Assembly: GCF_006346335.1 (NCBI RefSeq)
Contig: NZ_VDMC01000003.1
Coordinates: forward strand, 151,374 to 215,373
Reading direction: 5' to 3'
Length of the DNA: 64,000 nt
From: Aequorivita sinensis
Lineage (GTDB): Bacteria; Bacteroidota; Bacteroidia; Flavobacteriales; Flavobacteriaceae
Under the pieces are notes generated by a model. That model worked only from the letters and a program-made list of their open reading frames with translations, was not told the origin of the DNA and ran no database searches. A program made the translations under genes and the position numbers. The first letter of the stretch is position 1; the number at the start of each line of letters is the position of its first letter. Shown here piece by piece: positions 27,955 through 37,366 of the stretch.

Positions 27955-28638
27955 TTATTTTGCAGAATTCATTTGATTAACTTCTGATAGAGTATAAGGT
28001 TTATAATCAATGCCCAAACTTTGGGCGTATTCTTCAACAGTATTTTTGAAGCCGATTTGTTGTCTCAAAGTATTTACTGTCGCAGGGTTTTTAATAGGCC
28101 AAATTATAACTTTAGAATCTGTCTGTTTCATAGGTGGCCATACAAGAAAAATCCTTTTTCCTTGGCTACCATATAATTGCTCTTCTCCCAAGTTCATTAG
28201 TAATCTATCCTTCATCATCGCAACTTTAACGAGGTCTAATTCTCCTTTTTGTCCAGCTTTCTCAATGATAGGAAAATAATCCGCAATTTTACCCGAATGC
28301 TGAATAACAAACCACGCAGTTTCATTCTCTGGTTCTCCCACTAAAGATTTTCCTGGATACCCATATTTGTTGATAATTTTCTCAATTTTTATTAAATTAA
28401 GACTGTCGTTTTTTCGAAAAATATCACGTTCGTTTTCTAAAAAATCTGTTTCGCTTATTTCTAATAATTTTAAAAGCTCGGATTTTCTTTTTTCTGTTAT
28501 ATTCCCATTAAATAATTCTCTAAAGCCTTGATCTCTTATTAAAATTGAAGATAATTCAGATTTTAATTCAGGATTAAATTTATCTTTTTCAAGACAAGAT
28601 GAAAAAATAACAATTATAAGTAATACAAGTTTTTTCAC
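27955..28638 (-). CDS. DUF6624 domain lipoprotein
   Basis: This 227-aa predicted lipoprotein (FSSC, Cys at about residue 15) carries the DUF6624 pattern: RDQGFRELF, then NLIKIEKIINKYGYPGKSLVGEPEN, AWFVIQHSG, MMKDRLLMNLGEEQLYGSQG and a C-terminal NTLRQQIGF segment. Function unknown, though the invariant Gln-His and Tyr-Gly-Gln residues look catalytic or metal-binding. It is preceded by a 54-bp repeat also found before the next upstream gene. Confidence 0.75.
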   Translation of the reverse strand: MKKLVLLIIVIFSSCLEKDKFNPELKSELSSILIRDQGFRELFNGNITEKRKSELLKLLEISETDFLENERDIFRKNDSLNLIKIEKIINKYGYPGKSLVGEPENETAWFVIQHSGKIADYFPIIEKAGQKGELDLVKVAMMKDRLLMNLGEEQLYGSQGKRIFLVWPPMKQTDSKVIIWPIKNPATVNTLRQQIGFKNTVEEYAQSLGIDYKPYTLSEVNQMNSAK

Positions 28639-28663
28639 AGTATTGGTTTTAATGTATTACATC

Positions 28664-28717
28664 ACGTAAATATATCAAATAAAAACCACCAATCTTTAAG
28701 TCACAAAATTTTAAAGC
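28664..28717 (-). repeat. 54-bp intergenic repeat, copy 2
   Basis: Nearly identical to 29447-29501 (ACGTAAATATAT ... CACAAAATTTTAAAGC). Both lie 26-27 bp before a minus-strand gene. They may carry a promoter, or be an arm of a decayed cassette junction. Confidence 0.7.
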
Positions 28718-28742
28718 AATCTGTTTATGTGTATGGAATCAT

Positions 28743-28810
28743 GGTGTTTGCTAATATGGATGAATAGGGGATTGTGAAAGGAACGCGATGTAATCGCGCA
28801 CCATCGAAGT
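28743..28810 (+). repeat. REP-like element with conserved flank (copy B)
   Basis: The core GGAACGCGATGTAATCGCGC at 28780-28799 and its 30-bp left flank match copy A (26493-26556). Confidence 0.65.
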
Positions 28811-28844
28811 TCTGGGAGCGCACCACCAGAGTTGCGATTCATTT

Positions 28845-29420
28845 TTATTCTAACTCTCTTTTCACTTGACAAGGGTTTCCAAATGCTAAAACGTTATCAG
28901 GAATATCTTTAGTTATAACACTTCCTGCTCCAATTGTCACATTGTTACCAATAGTTACACCTGGCAAAATTATAGTATTCCCTCCAATCCAAACTTTATC
29001 GCCAATCTTAACTGGCTTTGTTGAAGTTAGATAACGAGATTCAATTCCTTTCTCAATTATTCGCTCAGATGCTTTTAAAGGGTGGCTTGCAGTATATATT
29101 TGGACATAGGGTCCAATTAATGCATTTCTTCCGATGCTTATTTTATTATTGTCCAAAAACATACAATTTGTATTGACAAATGTATTTTCTCCGATTGAAA
29201 TATTTTCTCCATAATCACAGAAAAATGGGGCCTCAATCCAAACGCCTGAGCCTTTAAAATTAAAGAGCTCGCTTAAAATTCGTTCTCGTTCGTTGATTAA
29301 CTCTGAATTGAGATTATTATATTCTTTTAATAATTTTCTTGCTTTATGATACATATCCATTAACTCCGAATCTCTGGAATCATAATAATTTCCTTTAAGC
29401 ATTTTTTCTTTCTCCGTCAC
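28845..29420 (-). CDS. Maltose/galactoside O-acetyltransferase-like hexapeptide transferase
   Basis: This 191-aa left-handed beta-helix enzyme transfers acetyl from acetyl-CoA to a sugar hydroxyl. Visible are the N-terminal Mac helix region ([23 protein letters not shown]), hexapeptide repeats, the catalytic-His segment YTASHPL (about residue 112) and the C-terminal [27 protein letters not shown]. The frame opens with GTG at 29420. An in-frame ATG six codons on (MLKGNY) is an alternative. It is the first of the six minus-strand accessory genes. Confidence 0.85.
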   Translation of the reverse strand: MTEKEKMLKGNYYDSRDSELMDMYHKARKLLKEYNNLNSELINERERILSELFNFKGSGVWIEAPFFCDYGENISIGENTFVNTNCMFLDNNKISIGRNALIGPYVQIYTASHPLKASERIIEKGIESRYLTSTKPVKIGDKVWIGGNTIILPGVTIGNNVTIGAGSVITKDIPDNVLAFGNPCQVKRELE

Positions 29421-29446
29421 GAATATTTTTTCAAATGAATGTCAAC

Positions 29447-29501
29447 ACGTAAATATATTAAATAAAAACAACCAACCTCTAAATCACAAAATTTTAAAGC
29501 T
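29447..29501 (-). repeat. 55-bp intergenic repeat, copy 1
   Basis: Matches 28664-28717. It lies just before the acetyltransferase gene on the minus strand and ends at GTGTTGACATTC. Confidence 0.7.
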
Positions 29502-29570
29502 AACGCTTTGTACTGCCTCGCTTTCCATTAAATACCACTAAATCACTTTTACTGTTAATATCTTTTATGT

Positions 29571-29610
29571 TGGATTATTTCCATTAGTTTGGATATAATC
29601 CATAATTTTG
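29571..29610 (+). promoter_or_regulatory. Putative operator/promoter of the dinB-dnaE pair
   Basis: The palindrome TGGATATAATCCA (29590-29602) abuts a TAATTTTG box at 29603-29610 resembling a Bacteroidota -7 element, 38 bp before the dinB start. A further TGGATTAT half-site lies at 29571. Repressor binding here would block transcription. The binding protein (LexA-like or other) is unknown. Confidence 0.4.
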
Positions 29611-29647
29611 TATTATTCAATTTATAGTTTTAGCGAGTAGGAAATTA

Positions 29648-30862
29648 ATGGAAAAGTCAATTTTACATCTAGATTTAGATACATTCTTTGTTTCGGTAGA
29701 GCGACTTTTAGATAGTCGTTTATTGAAGCGTCCTGTTCTAGTTGGTGGTATTGGTGATAGAGGAGTGGTTGCTGCTTGTAGTTACGAAACCAGAGGATTT
29801 GGAATACACTCGGGGATGTCGATGAAAATGGCAAGGCAGCTATGTCCAGAAGCTATTGTGATAAAAGGAAATTCCAGCACCTATATGAAGTATTCAGATA
29901 TGGTGACCGAAATTATAAAATCTCAAGTTCCCGTTTTTGAAAAAACTAGTGTAGATGAGTTTTATGCAGACTTAACGGGAATGGATCGTTTTTTTGGAAA
30001 CTATAAATTTTCCAAAGAACTCCGACACACCATTATTAAAGAAACAGGCTTGCCAATTTCATTTGGTCTTTCCAAGAATAAAGTAGTTTCTAAAGTAGCT
30101 ACTGGAGAGGCAAAGCCTAATAACCAAATTAAAATTGATTCTGGTTTTGAGAAAGATTTTTTAGCGCCTCTTTCTGTTCGTAAAATTCCGATGGTGGGAA
30201 AAGTTACAAGTCAACAATTACGAAATCTGGGAATTCACGAAGTCCGCACCCTTCAGAATATGCCTGTAGAAATGTTGGTTTCGGTGTTGGGTAAAAACGG
30301 AAGACTTATTTGGAATAGAGCCAATGGTATTGATAAAACACCCGTAGTTCAATATAGCGAACGAAAATCTATATCTACCGAACGAACGTTTGATAAGGAT
30401 ACTATAGATATTAAAAAACTTGAAGCTAGTCTAACTGCTATGGGAGAGACGCTCGCTTATCAATTGCGGTTGGGCAATAAGCTTACAAGTTGTGTTTCGG
30501 TTAAAGTTCGGTATTCAGATTTTAGCACCTATAGCAAACAATTAAAAATTCCTTTTACAAGTGCCGATCATATTTTAATACCGCTCATTCACAGTCTCTT
30601 TAATAAAATATATCAAAGGCGAATTTTGGTGCGATTAATTGGCGTTAATTTCTCACATCTTACTGGGGGGCATTATCAAATAAACTTGTTTGACGACGAT
30701 TTAAAGAATTTGAATTTATACGCATCACTCGATAAAATTAGAAATCGATTTGGCAGCGGGGCTGTAATGAGAGCTTCTACGCTAGATGTAAAATCTATTC
30801 GTAGCAATCACAATCCTTTTAATGGCGAACCTCCTTTGTTGTTGGCACATAGAAAGCAATAA
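29648..30862 (+). CDS. dinB: Y-family DNA polymerase (DNA polymerase IV)
   Basis: This 404-aa translesion polymerase has the catalytic palm motifs LDLDTFFVSVERL (residues 6-18) and TSVDEFYADLTGM (about residue 100). The nucleotide-binding segment is CSYETRGFGIHSGMSMKMAR, the HhH region GKVTSQQLRNLGIHEV, and a little-finger domain follows to about residue 345. The C-terminus ends in a short basic tail. Its stop codon directly touches the start of dnaE (TAAATG), so both are translated from one message, an arrangement like the ImuB-DnaE2 mutasome pairs. Confidence 0.9.
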   Translation: MEKSILHLDLDTFFVSVERLLDSRLLKRPVLVGGIGDRGVVAACSYETRGFGIHSGMSMKMARQLCPEAIVIKGNSSTYMKYSDMVTEIIKSQVPVFEKTSVDEFYADLTGMDRFFGNYKFSKELRHTIIKETGLPISFGLSKNKVVSKVATGEAKPNNQIKIDSGFEKDFLAPLSVRKIPMVGKVTSQQLRNLGIHEVRTLQNMPVEMLVSVLGKNGRLIWNRANGIDKTPVVQYSERKSISTERTFDKDTIDIKKLEASLTAMGETLAYQLRLGNKLTSCVSVKVRYSDFSTYSKQLKIPFTSADHILIPLIHSLFNKIYQRRILVRLIGVNFSHLTGGHYQINLFDDDLKNLNLYASLDKIRNRFGSGAVMRASTLDVKSIRSNHNPFNGEPPLLLAHRKQ

Positions 30863-33850
30863 ATGTATACAAATTGTCACAGTTACTATTCATTACGTTA
30901 CGGTACCATTTCAGAAATTGAGCTTCTGGAGTTGGCGCAGCAAAATGATATTGACTCGTTTGCGCTTACCGATATCAACTCCACTTCTGCTTGCTTGAGC
31001 GTGCTTAAAAATGCTTCAGCATATAATATTAAGGTTTCGGTAGGTGTCGATTTTCGAAATGGAATAAATCAGCAATACGTTGTTATTGCTAAAAGCAATT
31101 TAGGGTTTCAATGTTTAAATGAATATTTAACCGAATACCTACATCAAAAAAAAGAGTTCCCTGATTTATGTCCTAGCCTAAAGGATTGCGCAATAATATA
31201 TCCATTTGAAAAGGTAATGGAGTTGGAAAAGACTTCATTTAAGGAGAATGAATATATAGGGGTGTCTGTTGTGGGGTTAAGAAAGCTGAAGTTTTCGAAA
31301 TATCGGAATTATGAAAATTTAATTATTCAACAGACGGTTACATTTCGCGGGCAAAGAGATTATAACGCTCACAGATTATTGCGAGCAATTGGGTTAAACA
31401 CTTTGTTAAGCAAACTACCTGAAGAAGAACAAGGCTCGAAAACTGATAAGATGTTTTCAAAAGCAGAAATATTAAATCACTTTGAAGAATTTCCTCTTGC
31501 AATTGAAAACACTAAGAGACTACTTTCTGAAACAAATGTAGCTTTCAAATTCAATTCAGAAAGAGAGAATCAGAATCAACAGTGCTATTTGGAAGATAAA
31601 AATGCTGATTTTAATTTTCTGAGAAAATTGGTTTTTGAGAATCTCGAAAAACGATATCCAAATCCTGATCAAGTTGTTTATGATAGAATTGAAAAGGAGC
31701 TCAAAGCTATTAAGGAGATGGATTTTGTATCCTATTTTTTAATTAATTGGGATTTATTGCAATACGCAAAGTCGAAGAATTACCCCTATATAGGTCGTGG
31801 AAGTGGTGCTAATAGTGTGGTTGCTTATATTATAGAAATCACAAACGTTGACCCGATTGAGCTCGACCTTTACTTTGAACGTTTCATCAACATATATAGG
31901 TCCTCGCCTCCCGATTTCGATTTAGATTTTTCCTGGCGTGATAGGGATGATATTACACGATATATCTTTGAGAGGTTCCCGAATACTGCATTAATGGGGA
32001 CTTATGTTACATTTAAATACCGGGCAGTAGTACGAGAGCTTGGAAAAGTTTTTGGAATTCCAAAACACGAAATAGATGCATTTCTACAAAGTGGGAAAAC
32101 GGCTTCAAAAGCGGATGAATATTTTCAACTGATTGTGAAATACGGGAAATTAATAAGTGGGTTTCCAAATTATTTAAGTGTTCACTCCGGAGGGATTTTA
32201 ATTACGAATAAACCTATCAACTATTTTGCTGCCACATTTATGCCGCCAAAGGGCTTTCAAACAGTTCAGATTGATATGATTATATCTGAAGATGTCGGCA
32301 TTTTTAAATTTGATATTCTAGCGCAACGAGGACTTTCTAAGATAAAAGAATGTCTGGAAATTATAAAGTACAATCAACCTGAAGCAGAAGTAGCAGATAT
32401 AAATCAGGTTTATCAGTTTAAAAATGACCCTAATATCAATGAATTGTTGAAAACTGGAGATTGTATGGGCGTTTTTTATGTTGAGTCTCCTGCCATGCGT
32501 GTTTTAATGACCAAGTTGCGCACGCAAGATTATCTAGGTCTTGTAGCTGCAAGCTCGATTATTAGGCCTGGAGTAACCAATGGCGGAATGAAAAATGAAT
32601 ATATAATAAGGCATAAATTCCCCGAAAAGCGAAAGAACGGTCATCCTGTTTTATTAGAAATTCTTCACGAAACCTATGGTGTAATGGTTTATCAGGAAGA
32701 TGTTTTAAAAGTAGCGCATTATTTCGCAGGACTGGATTTGGGGGAAGCAGATGTATTGAGAAGAGGGATGAGTGGGAAGTCTAGATCTAAAGAGGAATTT
32801 ATAGCTGTTGAGAAAAAGTTTAAGAGTAACTGTCTGCAAAAAGGGTATTCTGAAGAACTAACAATGGAGGTTTGGGATCAAGTAAGTGCTTTTGCGGGTT
32901 ACGCTTTTGCCAAGGGCCATTCGGCATCCTATGCTGTAGAAAGTTATCAGAGCTTGTATTTAAAACGATATTTCCCTTTAGAGTTTATGGTTGCCGTACT
33001 CAATAATGGCGGTGGATTTTATTCTATTGAAACCTATGTTCAAGAAATTGTTTTACAGGGAGGAATTGTAGAAAAACCTTGTATAAATAATAGTTCTTAT
33101 GAAACGATAATTCAAGGTAAAACCATCTACTTGGGGTTTGTATTAATACGCGATTTGGAGGAAAGGGTAGTGGAGAGGATATTAAAATCGAGACGATTGT
33201 ATGGCGATTTTGAGGACTTTGATGATTTTATAGATCGTGTGCCTATTGGTATCGAACAATTAATAACATTAATTCGAATAGACTGTTTTAGGTTTACAGG
33301 AAAAGACAAGCATCAAATAATGTGGGAAGCTCATCTTAAATCTTCAAAAAACAAGCTTGATGATACTGCATTATTGTTGTTTAAGCCTAAGCAAGTAAAT
33401 TTTACATTGCCAGAGATACTTAGCAATCATTTGATTGATGCTTACGATGAATTGGAGTTAATAGGTTTTCCATTAAAGGGGTATTTCAATCTAATTCAAA
33501 AAGACAACCTGCCTAATTGTTTGGTTAAAGACATTCCTTATAATATAGGGAAGCGTATTTCTATTTTTGGTAAGTTGATTACCGCCAAGCAGACGGGTAC
33601 CAGTAAAGGTGATATTATGATTTTCGGGACCTTTATCGATTACGAAGGAGTGATTTTTGATACAGTTCGCTTTCCTGAAATTGCGCGTAAATATTCTATA
33701 AGAACAAACGGAGTGTATTTGATTACAGGAAAGGTAGTTGATGATTTAGACTACTTATCTATAGTTGTTGAAAAAATAAAGTTTCAAAATCTTTTACCAG
33801 ACCCACGGCAATCTGGAATTGAAAACTCTAGTAAGAATACTATTCTTTAG
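30863..33850 (+). CDS. DNA polymerase III alpha subunit paralogue (DnaE2/ImuC-like)
   Basis: This 995-aa C-family polymerase is shorter than replicative DnaE (~1160 or more). The N-terminal PHP domain (to about residue 270) starts TNCHSYYSLRYG, where the first metal His of the usual H-x-H is Asn, suggesting a weakened metal site. The polymerase core keeps its three Asp: PPDFDLDF (about residue 350) and FKFDILAQRG (about residue 485). GRGSGANSV and the ARGRG-like FAGYAFAKGHSASYA segment are also present. A short OB-like region ends the protein (GKRISIFGKLITAKQTGTSKG). It is directly coupled to dinB, which points to DNA-damage tolerance and not chromosomal replication. Confidence 0.88.
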   Translation: MYTNCHSYYSLRYGTISEIELLELAQQNDIDSFALTDINSTSACLSVLKNASAYNIKVSVGVDFRNGINQQYVVIAKSNLGFQCLNEYLTEYLHQKKEFPDLCPSLKDCAIIYPFEKVMELEKTSFKENEYIGVSVVGLRKLKFSKYRNYENLIIQQTVTFRGQRDYNAHRLLRAIGLNTLLSKLPEEEQGSKTDKMFSKAEILNHFEEFPLAIENTKRLLSETNVAFKFNSERENQNQQCYLEDKNADFNFLRKLVFENLEKRYPNPDQVVYDRIEKELKAIKEMDFVSYFLINWDLLQYAKSKNYPYIGRGSGANSVVAYIIEITNVDPIELDLYFERFINIYRSSPPDFDLDFSWRDRDDITRYIFERFPNTALMGTYVTFKYRAVVRELGKVFGIPKHEIDAFLQSGKTASKADEYFQLIVKYGKLISGFPNYLSVHSGGILITNKPINYFAATFMPPKGFQTVQIDMIISEDVGIFKFDILAQRGLSKIKECLEIIKYNQPEAEVADINQVYQFKNDPNINELLKTGDCMGVFYVESPAMRVLMTKLRTQDYLGLVAASSIIRPGVTNGGMKNEYIIRHKFPEKRKNGHPVLLEILHETYGVMVYQEDVLKVAHYFAGLDLGEADVLRRGMSGKSRSKEEFIAVEKKFKSNCLQKGYSEELTMEVWDQVSAFAGYAFAKGHSASYAVESYQSLYLKRYFPLEFMVAVLNNGGGFYSIETYVQEIVLQGGIVEKPCINNSSYETIIQGKTIYLGFVLIRDLEERVVERILKSRRLYGDFEDFDDFIDRVPIGIEQLITLIRIDCFRFTGKDKHQIMWEAHLKSSKNKLDDTALLLFKPKQVNFTLPEILSNHLIDAYDELELIGFPLKGYFNLIQKDNLPNCLVKDIPYNIGKRISIFGKLITAKQTGTSKGDIMIFGTFIDYEGVIFDTVRFPEIARKYSIRTNGVYLITGKVVDDLDYLSIVVEKIKFQNLLPDPRQSGIENSSKNTIL

Positions 33851-33858
33851 CGGATTAG

Positions 33859-33999
33859 TTATTCTTCTGAATCGATTTTCGTATTACCAATTTTCCCTGC
33901 TCTTTTATCTTTTCGATATTCTCTTTCTTGAGCAGCATTATTTTTCTCAGGATCAATAGGTCGTTGTTCAGGGCGGGTATTATTTTCTTTATCATCCAT
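33859..33999 (-). CDS. Tiny highly charged protein (46 aa)
   Basis: A short frame from ATG at 33999 to TAA at 33859 encodes 46 residues (MDDKENNTRPEQRP...NTKIDSEE) rich in Asp, Glu, Lys, Arg and Asn, with no hydrophobic core. It is convergent with dnaE and ends 8 bp from it. The codon-like composition and resemblance in character to 23093-23299 favour a real small stress-type protein. Function unknown. Confidence 0.45.
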   Translation of the reverse strand: MDDKENNTRPEQRPIDPEKNNAAQEREYRKDKRAGKIGNTKIDSEE

Positions 34000-34416
34000 A
34001 ATTTTAGATTTAGGTTTTTAAGTATTAGAAATTCAAAGGATTAATTTCTATCTATAAAATATAAAAATATGAAATTAAGTCTATAAGATCAATAGAGATT
34101 TAAACTTCCAAGCTTTATTAAAATCCTGAAAATATTCCCAAATACAAGCTTTGAGAAGGTTATGAAAATGAGGTTGTTTAAAAGTTAAAAAATAAATGAT
34201 TTGTCAGGCCGGGCGCAGACGAGACCTAATTGTTGATCAGTAACTTAAGATTTTCAACTGCGCTTGAACCGACGGCCATAGTCGCTTTTAGAACAGTCTT
34301 TTATCCATAAAAATAATTAATTCTCTAATGCATTATAATACCAAACTTAGGATAAGGAGTGGAGTCCCGAATTAACTATCTCGGTCAAGTAATCTAATAA
34401 TTACCATCAAACTACA
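34000..34416. other. Intergenic stretch with a GC island
   Basis: No gene is visible. A patch at 34205-34276 is much richer in GC and holds nested inverted repeats: GCGCA (34213) with TGCGC (34259), and GTTGA (34232) with TCAAC (34254), flanked by two GGCC. It could be a small RNA gene or the remnant of a repeat. Confidence 0.4.
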
Positions 34417-34734
34417 TTATAGTTTATCATAACCATTAAACTTAGGACTCACTAAACGTTTCCATTCTGGATTTTTCTTTATATAGGCGAATACATAAGG
34501 ACAAAAAGGAAGCAATACAATATTATTTTCATCCAGATAATGCAATGTTTTTTCTACAACGGCAGCTGCAGCACCTTTCCCAGCAAGTTCTGGATCGGTT
34601 TCGGTGTGTATTAATGCGATTTTGTCACCAGGTTCTTTATAATCGATAAAAGCAAAGTGCCCGTCAACCTCAATTTCAAAGCGTTTTTTCTCTTCGTTTT
34701 TTACTAAAGGAATGTTGATATATTCAGTTTTCAT
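34417..34734 (-). CDS. Small GNAT-like N-acetyltransferase
   Basis: This 105-aa protein fits the short Acetyltransf_CG/YjdJ-type GNAT family: FEIEVDGHFAFIDYKEPGDKIALIHTETDPELAGKG holds the acetyl-CoA loop, followed by LLPFCPYVFAYIKKNPEWKRL. These single-domain proteins are about 95-110 aa, so it is complete. Substrate unknown. It is followed (24 bp, same strand, upstream) by the TRIC-type channel gene, so the two may share a transcript. Confidence 0.8.
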   Translation of the reverse strand: MKTEYINIPLVKNEEKKRFEIEVDGHFAFIDYKEPGDKIALIHTETDPELAGKGAAAAVVEKTLHYLDENNIVLLPFCPYVFAYIKKNPEWKRLVSPKFNGYDKL

Positions 34735-34757
34735 AATTCTATTTTTTATTGATTAGG

Positions 34758-35369
34758 CTATTTTTTTAATTGTACTGTAGGTAAAGTTATATGATATTTT
34801 TTTGAAAGACTACGGATTACAAAAACTACCAAGCCGGTGATTACATATACATAAGTATTGGGAAGTACGTTTAAAAGTGCAAAAAACACTATTCCTCCGG
34901 CAATACTTGCAGTTGCATAAATTTCTTTTATAAAAATTACAGGAATTTTATTCAAAAACGTATCTCGGATAACCCCACCAAAACACGCCGTCATAGTTCC
35001 AATGGCAATACATATAAGTACAGAATAACCCGCGTCCATTGCCTTTTCAATACCAATTAGCGTAAATGCAGAAAGGCCTATAGTGTCAAAAAAAGAAATA
35101 GATTCACTCATATAAATCAATCTATTTCTGAAAATTACCGCAAGAATTACCGTCCCTATAATAATATATACATAGGTCATATTGTGTAGCCAGACAATTG
35201 GAGCGCTAATAAGTAAATCTCTTAAAGTTCCACCTCCAATTGCCGTTACAAAAGCAATTGTAAATATTCCAAAAAGATCCATATCCTTTCGTATAGCTGG
35301 TATAACCGCAGAGAGAGCGAAAGCAGCCGTTCCAATCATATCAAAAACATAAAGAACATTTATATCCAT
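34758..35369 (-). CDS. Trimeric intracellular cation (TRIC) channel family protein (UPF0126)
   Basis: This 203-aa membrane protein is made of two three-helix repeats plus a seventh helix. Each repeat carries the family's glycine-rich kink: FVTAIGGGTLRDLL (about residue 40) and GTMTACFGGVIRDTF (about residue 125). Bacterial TRIC homologues form K+-permeable trimeric pores. The gene lies between the GNAT gene and the LytTR regulator, all on the minus strand. Confidence 0.88.
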   Translation of the reverse strand: MDINVLYVFDMIGTAAFALSAVIPAIRKDMDLFGIFTIAFVTAIGGGTLRDLLISAPIVWLHNMTYVYIIIGTVILAVIFRNRLIYMSESISFFDTIGLSAFTLIGIEKAMDAGYSVLICIAIGTMTACFGGVIRDTFLNKIPVIFIKEIYATASIAGGIVFFALLNVLPNTYVYVITGLVVFVIRSLSKKYHITLPTVQLKK

Positions 35370-35437
35370 ATTTATTTGTTGATTTTAGGCGTAAAATTGG
35401 ATGCATTATTTAACAGTAATAACGAATATACTGTTTT

Positions 35438-36142
35438 CTATTTTGAAGTAAACCGTTTCATAAAATCATTTTTATAAGCCCTCCCAATTGGAATAACTAT
35501 ATCATCCTCTAAAAATACTTGGTTCCCTGAAATTTTTAAAATTTTACAGATATTAAAGATATACGATTTGTGAATTCGCATAAATTTGTTTGAAGATAGG
35601 GTGTCTTCCCAGTATCGCAAAGATTCTGAAGACAGTAGTTTTTTGTTTTTTAAGTGAATTTCGGTATAATCAGAATCAGTTTTTAAATAAAAAATATCAT
35701 CAGTTATAACTCGAATGTGTTCGTACCCATCTTTTATATACACTTCTTCAAGAGTGGTTTTTTGTTCCTCTCTTTTTTTATCAATAGGTGAATCGTCTTT
35801 CCTGCTAATTTTAGAAACAGCCTTTACAAAACGCTGAAAAGAAAACGGTTTTAGAAGATAATCAACCACATTTAGTTCATACCCCTCTAAAGCATATTCT
35901 TGAAAAGCAGTGGTTAATATAACCTGCGGTGGATTGGTAAGTGTTTTTAAAAACTCTATTCCAGATAATTTCGGGAGGTGAATGTCCAAAAAAACAACAT
36001 CAACTTTTTCCGAATTTATAACCTGCATTGCGCTAAGGGCGTCAGTATATGTACCTATTAAATTGAGGGTTCCTACATCTTCAATATATCTTTTTAAAAT
36101 GCGCTGTGCTGGCATTTGATCTTCTATGATGATGCAATTCAT
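35438..36142 (-). CDS. LytTR-family response regulator
   Basis: This 234-aa regulator has a receiver domain (residues 1-120) with the acidic pocket at E7/D8 and the phospho-acceptor Asp53 in FLDIHLP. T and K are in TTAFQEYAL and LKPFS. A LytTR DNA-binding domain (about residues 130-232) follows, with FMRIHKSYIFNI. It is cotranscribed with the histidine kinase, overlapping it by one base. The partner genes for control are not evident. The DoxX/TonB/RND cluster starts just beyond and is divergent. Confidence 0.9.
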   Translation of the reverse strand: MNCIIIEDQMPAQRILKRYIEDVGTLNLIGTYTDALSAMQVINSEKVDVVFLDIHLPKLSGIEFLKTLTNPPQVILTTAFQEYALEGYELNVVDYLLKPFSFQRFVKAVSKISRKDDSPIDKKREEQKTTLEEVYIKDGYEHIRVITDDIFYLKTDSDYTEIHLKNKKLLSSESLRYWEDTLSSNKFMRIHKSYIFNICKILKISGNQVFLEDDIVIPIGRAYKNDFMKRFTSK

Positions 36143-37170
36143 TATTCTTGAGTTTTACTTAAATCAATAGACAACTTAACAATAAAATGGTCATTTTCAA
36201 TGTCTATTTTTAGAGTGTGACACTTTGGATAAATCAGTTTCAATCTTTTTTTTACGTTTTCCAAGCCTATTCCGCTATCTAGACTTTGGGTATTACTCTG
36301 TTTCAAATATGTATTACTACAACTGAAATTTAAAACCCCTACTTCATTTACATTAACTTCAATCACTATTGAAATATTCTCTGTTTGACTAGAAACGCTG
36401 TGTTTGAATGCATTTTCAATAAATACGGATAGTATTAAAGGTGCTATCCGATAATTATTTGGAATATTACCTATTTTAAAATTTACTTCCCCTCGTTCTT
36501 CAACTTGAAGCTCACTTAATTTAATATAGTTTTCTATATGCTCAATTTCCTTCTTCAAGGGTACAAAAGGGGCTTTACACTCATAGAGCATATATCGCAG
36601 TACTGAAGAAAGTTCTAAAATTATCTCTGGTGTTTTTGATGATTTCTCCACCGCATACGAATAAAGATTATTCATATTGTTGAACAAAAAGTGTGGGTTA
36701 ATTTGCGACTTCAAAAATTGAAGTTCACTTTCCTTGGCGGAGTTTTTTAAATCTAAGACTTCCTGTTGTTTTCTTAAGGCATCCCAAGCAAATTTAAAAC
36801 CCACTAAAATAGTTATGGTTGGCATGGTACTTAATAGGTTGTAGAATACACCCAAGAATTTTTTACCTCGTGTATTAGGGTAGAATATTTGTTCTAAAAA
36901 TGCTTCTTCTATAAATATTACAAACCCTATGATGACGAAGGTATAAATCGCAAATTCAATATAACGGTTTTTATAAAGATAGCGGGGTAATAAGGAATAA
37001 TTAATAATGAGTGCCGCCAATGCATAATTAAGAAAGAAATATACTCGGTGGAACTCTATACCAGGATGACGTCTATCAAATCCGTAAAATATAAATACCG
37101 TGATATTAAGAATTATCTGGAAGATGAGCTCCTTTGAATTTAAAAGCGAGGTGGACGTCTTAAGGTTCAT
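36142..37170 (-). CDS. LytS-type sensor histidine kinase
   Basis: This 342-aa kinase has four N-terminal membrane helices (about residues 10-150), a short coiled linker (DALRKQQEVLDLKNSAKESELQFLKS) and the His_kinase signature QINPHFLFNNMNNLYSYAV carrying the phospho-acceptor His. A truncated HATPase follows (VFIENAFKHSVS, GIGLENVKKRL). No periplasmic sensing domain is present, so the signal is probably within the membrane. It overlaps its response regulator by one base. Confidence 0.9.
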   Translation of the reverse strand: MNLKTSTSLLNSKELIFQIILNITVFIFYGFDRRHPGIEFHRVYFFLNYALAALIINYSLLPRYLYKNRYIEFAIYTFVIIGFVIFIEEAFLEQIFYPNTRGKKFLGVFYNLLSTMPTITILVGFKFAWDALRKQQEVLDLKNSAKESELQFLKSQINPHFLFNNMNNLYSYAVEKSSKTPEIILELSSVLRYMLYECKAPFVPLKKEIEHIENYIKLSELQVEERGEVNFKIGNIPNNYRIAPLILSVFIENAFKHSVSSQTENISIVIEVNVNEVGVLNFSCSNTYLKQSNTQSLDSGIGLENVKKRLKLIYPKCHTLKIDIENDHFIVKLSIDLSKTQE

Positions 37171-37366
37171 TCTATAAAAGTAAATAATTTATAAGGTTAT
37201 AACTTAATAAAAATCGTCATCAACCATCTAATCCCGCTAAACAACATTTTTGTACCGCTAAACAGAAAAATGCTTTTCAGGGTAGAAGTACTGTCGTTCA
37301 CGGGAAAATATTTTCTTCCACCCAACTCAGTTGGTTTCTTTACACTATCAAAAAAAACTACAAAAT

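Noticed and set aside
23093..29501. Link of MepB (25856) to the MATE pump (23504) as a mep-type locus
   Set aside because: Different transcription units separated by a lipoprotein gene and repeats, and no MepR.
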